DNA of 64,000 bases, from assembly GCA_036346255.1 (NCBI GenBank), contig CM070619.1, positions 36,276,342 to 36,340,341 of the forward strand, in the 5' to 3' direction. The stretch's first letter is position 1. Each line of letters begins with the position of its first letter. The stretch comes from Ampelocalamus luodianensis. Its lineage: Eukaryota > Streptophyta > Magnoliopsida > Poales > Poaceae. Position numbers and translations under genes: made by a program. Below are positions 46,401 to 57,829 of the stretch, in pieces. Under the pieces are notes generated by a model. It ran no database searches and had not been told where the DNA came from. It saw only the letters and a program-made list of their open reading frames with translations.

Positions 46401-48641
46401 TTTTAAGTAACCCCTCTGTATACAACACAGATCCCTGCATAGTTGTTACGCAAGCACTGAGAAGTAGGGTTGGAGCTCCCATACCGTTGTACTGCATCTT
46501 AGAAATGGCATCTAACTAGTTAGGCTCTTCTAATCACCTGCTGAGCAGCAATTTAGACATTTGGAACTCACTCCCTACTTTGCCCTTTCTGCTCTCCATC
46601 CTGTGAATTAACAAATACTGAATTTCATAAAGTTGCTGAACATTTTTTTATTCTCTTCATGACAACGACTATATGACTGGTTTTAAGCTTACTGCTTTTA
46701 GCTTGCTTACTACTGGTCTAAGAGAACAATTATTACTGGTAATTTGGCAAACCAGCTAAGGCTGGCACCACATTGTCTGCATCGTTTACTATTTTTAAGG
46801 TAAAGTTGTATTTTTCGTGACTGAATGCCAATTGTGAGCGTTTTATGAACAGGTTTGGTTGTTCTTGAATAGCTAACTTCAAGTAACCATTAACAAAATT
46901 TATGAAGAAATGCCTAAAAAACTTGGAAAAAAATCGATATTACTGTTTCTTGACCACTTTTTGTTGGAAGCTCTCCAGTTCTTGGCTGAGTTTTGTCTGC
47001 CAGTGTCTTTGATTTTTAAGCCTATAGTCAGCCGCGTCCAGACTGGTTACACCAGCAATTGACAAAGGTTAATCTTTGGAAACTACTCCACAACCTGATT
47101 TTGAAATCCTGCAAAGGAAATGTAGTTACTTGATGCAAAATTAAGAAACCATGTGGTTTCTTTGGGCTTCATGATGTGAATCCTTCCCCTTTGTATGGAT
47201 GTAATTTTGATAGCTTCAGTGTAATTAAGATGAAATAAACACTTGAAAATTGTATGTGCTCCTTTTTTTTTGTTTGAGAAATGCCTAGAAGGAACTAGTC
47301 ATTTTTTTCTCTTAAGAAGATTTTTTTTTGTGTTCCGGGATTTCTCCTCCGGAACCGACCAGGCACCAGTGCCGAGTCCCGGACTCGAACTCTGGTGGGC
47401 TGGGCAGCTCCTGCTGTCACAAACCAAGTGAGCTACGCTCACTTCCCGTATGTGCTCCTTTTACTAGCTGCATCTATGCGATTTCAGAAGTTCTAGAATT
47501 GGTGCTGTAACTTTCTCATCACCTCATGTCAGCTACATATTCCAATATACAGATCCAGATCGGCCCAGGAACGATAAGGCAACTATTCTTGGTGATGCAA
47601 TCCAGGTGCTGAAAGATTTGACTTCTCAGGTGAACAAGCTTAAAGCTGAATACTCGTCGCTCTCTGAAGAAGCACATGAGGTAGCCTCATAATATTAGTG
47701 TAAAGAAGCAGGTCAGCCACCGAGGAATTCAAACATATAAATAACATTTTTTTTACTGATTCCTGTAGTTGACTCAAGAAAAGAATGAGCTTAGAGATGA
47801 GAAAGCTTCACTGAAGTCTGAGGTTGATAATTTGAATATGCAGTATCAGCAACGAATGCGAGTGTTGTACCCATGGGCTGGAATGGAGCCTTCTGTAGTC
47901 ATCGGTCCACCTCCACCATATCCCTTCCCAGTCCCAGTTCCTATACCCTCTGGTGCTGTACCTATGCATCCACAGCTTCAGGCATACCCCTTCTTCCGAA
48001 ATCAAACATCTGGAACCATCCCCAATCCATGCACCCCTTACATGGCATACGCTCAACCCTGTCATCCTCCTACTGATCAACCATCAAACCAATTTAATAC
48101 TCCAATTCCACATTCAAGTAGTAATCAATCTCAATCTCCTGCACAAGACTGTAGAAGCAAGTCATCCACGCTGCAGCAAGCAAGCTGCGGAGGGAGAAGT
48201 GATGATTTTGGTGACGTTGCAACTGACCTGGAACTAAAAACTCCTGGTTCCTCAGCTCCTTCACATTTAGAGATTGCTAACAAGGTAAGGGTCATCCATT
48301 ACTCAGTTTCACTATAAATGATCAGTATGTGAATCTGCCGTAGCTGTTTATGTTATTGATTTGTTTAAAACTACAGAAAGTAGTGAGGAAATACATTTCT
48401 TGTTATTTTTTACCTTTTTTGTGTGCAAATTAGATGAAAGAACAAAAGAGCCAATTTTTTAATGGGTGTTATGTCATTATCACAGGATTCCTCTTCTGAC
48501 TTGAAAAAGAAGAAGCAATGCATAAAGCAAATTAATGGTAGCACTCTTACAGAAGACAGCAGTTCAAGCAGATGCTCTTCCAGCGGCCCCCCAGATGTCT
48601 CTAATAGTGTTGGAGATGGATCAGTTGCTGATGACCAATGA
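43420..48641 (+). CDS. bHLH121: bHLH transcription factor of the bHLH121/URI type (group IVb), five exons
   Basis: Exons are 43420-43496, 44048-44169, 47553-47680, 47769-48284 and 48486-48641, total 999 bases, 332 residues plus stop. All introns are GT-AG and the phases join cleanly. The start is MDPRSHQPQEDGFF. Exons 2 and 3 encode the basic region KVQKADRERMRRDKLNEQF and helix-loop-helix ELGNAL, DPDRPRNDKATILGDAI. A leucine-rich coiled coil follows (VNKLKAEYSSLSEEAHELTQ, NLNMQYQQRM), then a Pro-rich PPPPYPFPVPVPIPSG region, VATDLELKTPGSS, and a Ser-rich SSSSRCSSSGPP tail. This layout is that of Arabidopsis bHLH121/URI, a nuclear regulator of the iron-deficiency response; the neighbouring group IVb factors are bHLH11 and PYE. 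LEL in exon 4 resembles only part of an LxLxL repression motif. Intron 2 is 3.4 kb and holds a SINE. Exon 1 rests on frame fit and a weaker donor (CAG|GTCGCC). Confidence 0.88.
47267..47447 (-). mobile_element. tRNA-derived SINE in intron 2 of the bHLH gene
   Basis: On the minus strand the element starts CGGGAAGTGAGCGTAGCTCA. It has an A-box-like TAGCTCACTTGG (47424-47435) and a B-box AGTTCGAGTCC (47381-47391), and ends in A-rich and T-rich runs. A 15-base target duplication GTATGTGCTCCTTTT flanks it at 47252-47266 and 47448-47462. These are the signs of a Pol III-transcribed SINE about 181 bases long. It lies 105 bases upstream of exon 3. Confidence 0.85.
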
Positions 48642-49176
48642 TCGACAGTACAAACGTAGACAAGTATAGATGAAGTATAAATGATCTTTTCTAACCTCCG
48701 TTTAGTTTGCTTATGTGTGGTGTAATCTGCTGGCATTGCAAGCTTATCTACTTAGAAGTGCCAAGTTCCTAGTATCAGGACTGGACAAATTGAGAGGCCT
48801 ACAGTCAGTAGAACTGGTTGGAGAAAGCCATATCCTGATGGTTATGATTTATGAATGGGCAAAAGCCTTCTATGGCATTTTGAAATGTTCTCCAGGATTA
48901 CGTGGGTCATGCATGGCTTATGCCTTCTGCGGTATGTGAAATAGATATCTGTCGACCATATTGATTAACATCATTCCAGTACAATTGTATAGTTCTTCCT
49001 GGTGTAGCATTTCACTCGAACTTTTCGGTCAAATAACTCGTGATTCACCATATTATTTATCTTGGCTAAATAATTAGTTGCTGGGTCAACTAGAAGTTGT
49101 ACATTGAGCATTACCATTGCATTGGAATATTTTCTTAATTATCTGTTCTACTTCTACATGATTGTCAGTTTGGTTC
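48642..49176 (+). other. 3' flank of the bHLH gene
   Basis: The 3' untranslated region and downstream DNA of the bHLH gene. No further gene is supported. Confidence 0.5.
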
Positions 49177-49184
49177 AGTCTTCC

Positions 49185-49849
49185 AGGATGGAAACGGATC
49201 GAATAGTCTCGAATACGAATACGAATCCATATTTTTAAAATGAATACAAATTCGAACATTCTCGAATACTAATACGAGTCAAATGTCGTAAAGAATACGA
49301 ATTCGAATCGAATATGTACTCAATTCGGTCGAATACAAATATTCTATAACTTTTACGACAAATCTTGGTAGAACAAATTTATGTAACATAACTACACGTC
49401 TCTTGTCTACACGAGTCGTAGCAACACCCAACAGCCACAGATTCGGCACCGAATCAAGACTATCGAAACAGAAACGCTCTAGGAAAAAAACGGATAGTAT
49501 TCGTATTCGTATCTAGAAAAAAAAGGATAGTATTCATATTCGTATCCGCGAAAAAATAGATAGTATTCGTATTCGTATTTGGAAAAAAAACCCGGATAGT
49601 ATTCGTATTTGTATCTGAGAAAAAACGGATAGTATTCGTATTCGTTTTTTCCGGATAGTATTCATTTTTTCGGATACTATCCGGGTTTTTTTCGGATGCG
49701 AATAACACCGAATACGGATATTGATACTATCCATTTTCCCCTGATAGTGTTCGTTTTTCATTCGAACGCAGCTTTTACTTACCACATTTGTGTTTTCTCG
49801 GATATAAATATCAGATAAAACGGATTATCCTTTAACATTTCCCATCCCT
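49185..49849. mobile_element. 665-bp hAT-type MITE with internal tandem repeats
   Basis: The ends are AGGATGGAAACGG and, inverted, AGGGATGGGAAA. An exact 8-base duplication AGTCTTCC flanks it (49177-49184, 49850-49857). The interior contains GGATAGTATTCGTATTCGT units starting at 49492, 49525, 49559, 49594, 49627 and 49653 (about 34 bases apart), and both ends are rich in GAATACGAAT. There is no coding capacity. Confidence 0.85.
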
Positions 49850-49857
49850 AGTCTTCC

Positions 49858-51463
49858 TAGATTACATTTCCTGGTGGTTTCTTTCAGGTGGCAGGTTATT
49901 GAAGGTAGGTAAGAGTGTAAGATTGAGCCTAACATGTAATTTATGCCATTACTTTTGAAGTGATTCAAAATGTCTAAACTGTCCTATTGATGTAATATAT
50001 TCCTTTGTAAATATTAACACATATTGTCAATATTAATTTTAGGAGATGGCTTATGGCGCAGTTTGTTTGGTCCTACTGACTTCTTAAGCAGGAACATTTA
50101 GTTTTGTTGGTTCATTAGGGAATAAAAGGGAAAATTGCGCAAGTTCCCAGATTTCACTCCAAGTTTGAAAAACACACTTGTAACTGTAAGGGCTTGTTTA
50201 GGAAGTTCAATCCCGGCCGGGATCCCGGCCAATTGCCGAGGATGGAACCCACGGGGCAAGTTTCCCCAGGCCAGCCAGCATGTCCGTTTGGATGCCCACA
50301 AGACAGGGATTTCCTGCCACAATCCACGCCATTTCCACTAGGAAAAAATCCTCGACTCCCCATGTCGGGAAAGCTCTTCCCGTCGTGTCGCCTCTCCTTG
50401 CGCGCACCCCCATCTTCGCCTAACGACGACCCTCGCGACCGCCTCCCTCGACTAGGGGTGAAAATGGATTGGATGGTTTCCGACCGATTTGGATGAAAAC
50501 AAATTTGGATTGTGTCGGCTCATATTTTTCTCGGATCAGAAACAAATACAAATATAGTAGCCCCAGTAATACAGTAGCCTCAGTATCCGTCGAATATGGA
50601 TTATCCGGATTATAAAAGGCCGGATATTCGGCATTTCAACCCAACAGTCCACCAGCCAACCAAGCCGGCCCATCACCATTAGGGCTTCGTTTTCATCCTT
50701 ACTCACAGTCACTAACTCTGTGCGTATGCGTGAGCTGTGGCCTAGTATATATGGAGCTGGCCGGGGAGAAGGGCCAATTGGTTGGTGGGTGAAGAAATGG
50801 GCCAGTGTCCATGAGGTCGGAGGACACTGAAGAAATGGGACCAGCAGATAGGGCCAGCCCATGAAGGGGTTTTGGATTTCCTTTTAGGGTTTTATTTCCA
50901 GGGAAAACTGAAAAGGGATTTTAAGTAGAGAATTAAATTGGGAAAAAAGAAATAAATGCTATAAAAGTTAGGAAAATTCAAGAAAAATACCATAAAGTTA
51001 GGAAATATTTATGGAGTGGTTCTTAAGGTTTTGGTTTTATAGTCTTACGACATCTCTCCATTGTAGCTATGGGTGCAGAGCGATTTGACTCAAGAAGAAG
51101 CTCTAAAAGTGTGGCCCAATGATGTGCCTGTAGCGGTGGGCCAGTGAGGTGGTAAATGAACCATAGGAAATCCATTTAATTTATCTTCTAACCTCATCAC
51201 CAGAATTACTCTATATTGTATCACTATAGAGTGACCGAGACGAGTTAGATTAAGTTGTTTTGTAGTTGTTAGATATTAGAGATACCTACGAGAACATAAA
51301 GCTTGTAAACTCAAATTTCTACGCACTTATACGATATGTTCAATGATGTTTAAGAGATGTTGAAATAAAGAAAAGCGGTTGATACAATGTATTATGAGTA
51401 AATGCTCTCTGATATATAGATTCACAAGGGGCTAAGGTCCTAATACATCAGGAGTTGGTAGCT
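49858..51463. other. Intergenic DNA with degraded MITE-like pieces
   Basis: A piece at 50453-50641 starts AGGGGTGAAAATGGATTGG and ends with inverted GGGTTGAAATG, resembling the ends of the 49185 element but without a target duplication I can see. A 16-base palindrome GGCCGGGATCCCGGCC lies at 50215-50230 in another MITE-like stretch beginning GGGCTTGTTTAGG (50190). No gene is supported. Confidence 0.45.
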
Positions 51464-53159
51464 TAGTTTGTAACATCCTAAGTTTTGGCTTGTATTTTAA
51501 ATGTAAAAAAATGTGTAGAAATTAAAAAATTTCTTGCATTCTGTTATTGTTGAATTTTCTGAGAATTCTTGTAAAGGAATTGTGGAAATTCAAAGGCACA
51601 AGTCTCCTTAACCTAGGTCATGACCTTTAAAATTTTCTCAGGATAATCTTGTGATCATCCATTGAAAATATTTTTCCTAAAATCTAGGAATGTTGGGTGA
51701 CTCCTCTGAAAAATTTCATATTTTTTAGAAATTGTTTGAATATTTTTAGAGGTTAGTCAAACAAGTTTGACTTTGAGTCAAACCCAAGCTCAGAACCTTG
51801 CAGAATTTCTGGAGGAAAATGCTCTGCATAAAAACCTCTGAAATTTTTTATAAAAGGCCAATCCTTGAGTTAGCAAGCTCCTGTAAAAATTTCATAATTT
51901 TTGGAGTTAGTTTGCTACCTTGAAATATTTCCCAAAGTTTCAGTTTAAAACTCAAAACCCTAGTCAAAGTACTATTGGGTCCGAGCCCGACTTAAACTCA
52001 TGGTTGAGTCCAACCAGCTAGCGCTCTCGGGCTCGCTCAAAGTGGTGCGTGGCGTTTCGGCCGTTGGATCTCCATCGGACAGTCCACGTTCGTGTGAACC
52101 TTCGGACCTCCCGAGAGTCACCTCATATCTGAGCCACCCGATTCTAATCCAACCATCACGACCTCCCTCTTTCTGTTCTTCTTCTTCCTCCTCGCGCCAG
52201 TACACGTGCGCGCCATGGCAGATGTGGTGCAGCGCCTAGTCACCTCACTGGGGCCCCTCAACGGCTCTGAACCTTGTTTTCGTCATTGTCAGTGTTTAGC
52301 CCTGCTACTTACCGCCCCTTCCTCTTTTTCGCCCTTGACAGAATTTTAGGTCTTGTCCGCCATTAGAGCTTGTCCTCGTGCAACCGTTGACCTCGAGTTA
52401 TTTGAGGACCTCTCGAGCTCCTCCTTTGTTCCTCTTTAGCACTTCTTTGTCGCCCTAGCCCCTCTCTGCTCTGTGAGCTCAAAACTCAAAGAGCACCCAT
52501 TGTCGCTATTGTTGGCCGTGGAGGACCTCCATCGCCGACAGTGCCCCAAGGGTTCTTTTGGCAATCCTTTTGCTCCGCCTTGAGAGTCTCATCACCTTCA
52601 TCAAATCACCTAACTTGATTTTGGGTTGCTTTCACAGGAGCAGCCTAAGTTTGAGTTTTCGGATCTCCGCGGTCGTGTTCATCCCTTTCGTCCCCAACTC
52701 CGGTAAGGACCTCTATGCTTCAATTACTTGCTCCTGGGCCATCTAGGAGGTCTTTTGAAGCAATCCTTACCTTGGGTTCATTCTCGTTTTGCTCAGGACC
52801 TCTTCTCAGCGTCGTCTTTCTCCGTGTCAGCGGTGGTCATCATCGCTAGGACTCCTCCATGCACCTTTGTACCTCCTCTGTCCTCAGGTACATTCGTGGT
52901 AGTCCCTAGATGCTTGAGCACCTGCTATTTTGGACCGCTGCGGAGCTTTTCGCTATTTTCATAATTGGTCGTACTTGCACCTCCGCCTCTCTCCGGCTTG
53001 CCGGTGTTTTAGGCCAGCTCCGCCATCGAGAGTACCTTTAGATGTGCGCAATTATATTGCGAACCTTTTTCTACCCTTGGGCTGCGCCGCCGTGACCGGA
53101 GTCGCCGGGGGCAAGCCGGCGAGCAAACTGCGTAGTACTGAAGTCCTGTTGTCGTAAGA

Positions 53160-53710
53160 CCACCTCTTAGACAAATCTCAGGACCTCTTAGGTTAGATCT
53201 TAGCCGTTAAAGACCTCTTTGGATTTAATCTTGACCATTAGAATCACCCTTTGTGTTTTCGCAAAAGACCACCCCTTGGTATTTTGCACAAACCACCCTC
53301 GGGGTCCTCTTTGCAAAAGACCACCGCTTGGTCTTTTGTAAAGAAAACCTCAGGACCTCTCTCCTCGCAGATCTTAACCTTAGGACCACCCCTGGGTAGA
53401 TCTTGACCGTTCAGGACCTCCTCATGGAGATCTGAGCCGTTCAAGACCTCCCCTCTTTTAGACTTTATCGTTGAGGACCTCTCCTGGAGATCTTGACCGT
53501 TCAGGACCTCCTCTGGTAGATCTTGGCCGTCCAGGACCTCTCCTTTTTTAGATCTTGTCGTTCAAGACCTCCTCTCGAGTAAATCTTGACCGCCCAGATC
53601 TTCCATTGAGATCCGAGCCGTTCAGACCTCCTCTTATAGATCTTTATCCTTAAGACCTCCCCTATAGCTTTAGACCGTTAGATCTAGATCTAACGGTCTA
53701 GACCTCCTCG
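53160..53710 (+). repeat. Degenerate tandem array of GACCTCC / GATCTTGACCGTT units in C-LTR
   Basis: About ten units of 40-55 bases alternate (AG)GACCTCC(T/C) with GATCTTGACCGTTCA-like sequence, including variants GATCTGAGCCGTTCA and GATCTTGGCCGTCCA. The same array is at about 61920-62470 and, more diverged, in the D LTR at 30590-31090. Confidence 0.75.
53671..53700. other. Perfect 30-base palindrome in C-LTR
   Basis: The half-site TAGACCGTTAGATCT is followed directly by its reverse complement with no spacer. It is conserved without change at 62436-62465 in the second C LTR. Confidence 0.85.
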
Positions 53711-56395
53711 ACACGTTTGGAGTTTTAGTGTTCCAGTCCCCATGGACCGCCCATTTCTAGATCTGCGGCTCAGATCGCGTGGACGTTCGGACCCCCGAAC
53801 GTTACTGTGCCCTGAGTCCTCCATCTTTAGATCGACGGACGAGAATAGTTGGGACGTTCGGACCCCCGAATGTTTCATTCATTTGTGGACTGTTGGATTA
53901 GATCCAACCGCTGTGATTCACGTGGGCCTTTCAGCGTGCGCCGTGCGCTTGGGCCGTTTGATTTGATCTCAACGGCGAGGTTTTTCCACTTTGTGTTGGT
54001 AATGAGTAATTCTCTAAAGTTTTTATTTGTAAACTGTTAATTACTTTAAATTTCAAAATTGCATAACTAATTCATTTTAACTCCATTTTAGATGGTTCAA
54101 ATTGTGTTAAATTTCTTTTCAACTGAACTTTAATCTAAAAATGTGTTTAGACACTGTTCTGTACCAGAAAATTGTGCAGATTGTAGTAACTTACTTTAGC
54201 ATTAATTAATGTTCTAGAAATTCATTAAAACTTGAAAAATACTTAAGTAATTCTCTGCAACTCCAAATTTAGTAAACTAAAAAGTGTTGGGCTCCTCTGT
54301 TAATATACTTTAGTATAGAATAGGTTTTTATTATGCCCTTGTTTCTGAAAGATGCCATGCCCTAGTTTCATAACTTAGAAAAATCATAAGTAATTCAATT
54401 TAACTCCAAATGAAGTGAACCCAATTTTGCTGTTCTTAGGATGCCATTACCTGCCTACCATAAAAATTTCATGTTAATTTTTTTTTTGGAAATTTGTGCG
54501 ATGAACAGTAATAGAAAACAATTTAATTTGAATTATCCAGCAGATTGAAATTGCTTACGCTATAAATTTTGCATGCTTAGTACAAATTGAGTGATTCTTG
54601 TTGCTAAATTCATTTAAAATCGTGATCTTCCTGCTGTGTAAATTTTATGGAATTTGGATGACTTTGGTTTTTAAGTCTTTTTCGGTGTTCTTCATTTTTT
54701 ATTGGATTTTTCGCGTTCTTGCGATAGGTTCCGAAGAATTTGTTGAATCCGAGAGTGATCCTCTGCAGCAAGAGGACTACTAGCAAGGCAAGCAGATGTA
54801 GCACCATTTGATCATATTGGTCCTATTATTTTCAAAGTCTAATATCTTGTTTGCAAATTCTATGTATGCATTGCTATTTTGTTGTTAAACTATTATCGAT
54901 TAGTTGACCTATTAGATGCATAATCTACCGGCAAATGTTTATCCTCTACTACGGAGCCTAGGATTATCTTGCTGTGATTTAGGGTTCGTTGGATGAGCCC
55001 TTGTCACTTAGTAGATTACGAGTTAATGTTGTTTAGTCATGCTTAGCTACCGGTAGAATTGGGTGGTTCTCGACTTAGTCGATAACATTGATCACACAAA
55101 AAATTATTATAACTTTATATTCAGCACCTTATGCTATGTTTAATTGAGAAAACTAAAAAAATAAAAATAAAATATTTTAGACTTGGACACAATGGTAAGA
55201 TGGTGTGCTTTTGGGTGTGAATGGTTGGTGCCCGAGTCAACAAGAACCGAACATCTTGTGTCACACTATCCAAGCATTTTTGCGTACTAACCACACTAGA
55301 GGGAAATGTGACCTCTCTTGACTTAGTACTTTGGCGTGTGTTAGCTCCGAGTCGCAGGAGGTTGTGTAGGAGGGAAGATGTTTGGGAGCATTATAGTTGT
55401 CCGAAAGCTTTACCCCTTAAGGGTAGTTGACTTTCGGTTTTACAATGTAGTGTATGAGTTTCTATCCATACGAGCGGCTCGTAGTTAATGCACAATATTG
55501 GAAACGTCTCGTAGGACTTAGCTGTGCCAGCATATCTTTGGAAGTGTGCTTAATCATGTGGCAAAAGACGGTCTCAAGTGTGTGTACATTGGTACACCCC
55601 TGCAGGTTTTGAACTATTCGAATAGCCTCGTCCTAGGTTATAGACACGCTTGGTTAGGTTTTGCAATAGTTAGACTATAACCTTTTCATTAAAACTTGAA
55701 CTTGGGTGGTACGAATGGGTAATTCGTGCTATGTTGTGGTGGATATTGGGTTAGTCACTTCTAGGTTGTTATTCATGTTACTTATTGTTATCTCGCTATT
55801 ATTTCAACAACTAAAAATAGATTTGATAAATTGCCTTTAATCTATTACATTATTGCAAGTGAAAATTATCTTATACGTCCAAATAACCATATAACCATCT
55901 CCTTTGTTTCAGCTTACATGTAGCTATGTATAGGCTTGTTACTCGTAAGTCTTGTGAGTACATTTTTTGTACTCAACTGCATTGCTTTATTGTTGCAAAA
56001 GAGGAAGTGGATCCCCAAGGGATCAACTTTTGTGAGTTTTGCTGCGGTGGGTGCGACTAGCTTAGCGGCCCGGTCGGTTGCCTTGTGGGTTATTGGCTAA
56101 CCGGTTGAATTTTGTTATTGCCATCTTATGGCGCTTTTGTTTCCGCTGTCATTTATGTTATTTTGATGTCTTTTGGCCGGTTGGCTCTTTTGTAATAATC
56201 CTATATATTGTATGTCTTTTGCTAGACTTGGTATTGTAAGATGTATGGAATTGATGCATAATTTTGTAAAGATGTATGTGTGCTGCAATTCTGGAAAGCA
56301 CATGTCCATCGAGGCTTAGGATATTTAATTGGTAATACTAGAACCATTTGGAGGTTGAGTATTACGAGTTAAATACCCCGGGTCCTCACATAGTT

Positions 56396-57829
56396 TGCCT
56401 CAATTTATACATTAGCTTGGTGATGTGAACATATATATGAATGACCCTCATGATTTTTTATTTTTAAATTTAAGGCTTCTTTAGTGCTAGTGGAAAATGA
56501 AGATGAAGAGATGCTGCTGCTTGTTTAGAAAATGGATATGTCATGGACTAAGTGTACTACTATACAATTTTTTTTTGAGACATGGTATCTTGGTATTATC
56601 GAACTATTTATGTCATGAATGAACTAGGTGTAATGGACTAAGTGTGAACTAAGTTTTATGTATGTGATGAATTTAGTGAGAATGTGTGATGACTTATAAG
56701 TTATGAGCTAAATATGGTAGACTAAGTGTTATGTTTATGATGAACTAATTAATGCAGCTTGCAAATGACAATGTTATGTGTGGTTGTTGAAAATATAAAC
56801 AATCCATGAATGTTTGGATTAAATAAACTAGTTATATGTTTTCGCTAATTTCTGGCGTACAATTTAAGGGGTTTTTATGTTCCAAAAAATATTTGTGACC
56901 GTATTCGTTTTGATTTATATTCGCTCCGTATTTACATTTGTATCAGGAGATATTTGTATTTGTATCCGCATCTGGAAAAAATATGATAAAATTATTATCC
57001 GTCTGTATTCGATGCGTTTTCACCTTATAGAGAGTGCCTCAGCAATTTCAAATCGATCTATGTGTTTGGCTCAGGTGTGACCATGCGTGGGCTACATCCT
57101 GTGTGTTCTGGAAAACCGAACGAGGGATTGGGCTCATTAGCTCGTCCATGCGTGGGCTACATCCTAGTGCGTTCTGAAAAACCGAACAAGGGATTGGGTT
57201 GAAAACCGAACTAGGGTTGTTTCGGTTGGGTTGAAATTCTATGCGGGTTGGCTTGCCTTCTTAACCCATTAGTAGGTCTAAATGGCACAGCCTCCTGAAA
57301 CACAAACAAGATTACCTACGCTGTCAATCTTAGAATTTCAGGTGGGTTGGGTTGGGTAGTTTGCTACATCTTTGTGGGCTAGGTGGGGTTTTGGGTTGGG
57401 TTTCACCTCATTAGTAGGTCTAAATGGCATAGCCTCCTGAAACACAAACAAGATCACCTACGCTGTCAATCTTAGTGTCGGCAGGTTCGTCCCTGCCGCA
57501 CCGCATGTTAACCCAGACTGACTCCCACAACAATAGTCTTGGTTGCACATGCATCGCGCCTATCTGAAACAAGGATTCCTATTCTCTGTCTTGCCACCCA
57601 AACGAAGCTGACACGAATAGCAAGCATTTGAAAATAAGGCCCGCACTATGAAAAATATGATATGGGAGCCTTAGAATACAGCCGTCGCTGGCAATATATG
57701 AAAGAAACATGGTCAAAACATGAGCACCCTGAATTTGCCAGTAACCTATCTGTATAATTCTGCAGATAAACCCAAAGAAGAGTTCTCCAAAAGTACTACA
57801 GCTTTAAAATTTAGAAACTGAGTTCGATT
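56396..57829. repeat. Intergenic DNA with local direct duplications
   Basis: A 67-base segment starting CATTAGTAGGTCTAAATGGC is present at 57267-57333 and 57409-57475. A segment starting CCATGCGTGGGCTACATCCT is present at 57081 and 57146. A TATTCG/GTATTTG-rich piece at 56870-57010 resembles the 49185 MITE. The stretch near 57829 is the 3' flank of the minus-strand gene. Confidence 0.6.

Larger units (their letters stand above)
51469..56390 (+). mobile_element. C-family solo LTR, 4.9 kb, with 5-bp target duplication
   Basis: It starts TGTAACATCC and ends GGGTCCTCACA. TAGTT flanks it on both sides (51464-51468, 56391-56395). No internal region or second LTR follows, so this is a solo LTR left by LTR-LTR recombination. 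It contains CCGTTGGATC-like motifs, a tandem GACCTCC array (53160-53710), a 30-base palindrome (53671-53700), and leader hairpins CCGAAAG/CTTTCGG (55401-55407, 55431-55437) and TGAGTACA/TGTACTCA (55955-55975). Its 3' half resembles the D LTR and, more distantly, the A LTR. Confidence 0.9.

Noticed and set aside
50215..50230. 16-base GC palindrome as a regulatory site
   Set aside because: Sits in a MITE-like stretch with GGGCTTGTTTAGG start; probably part of that element.
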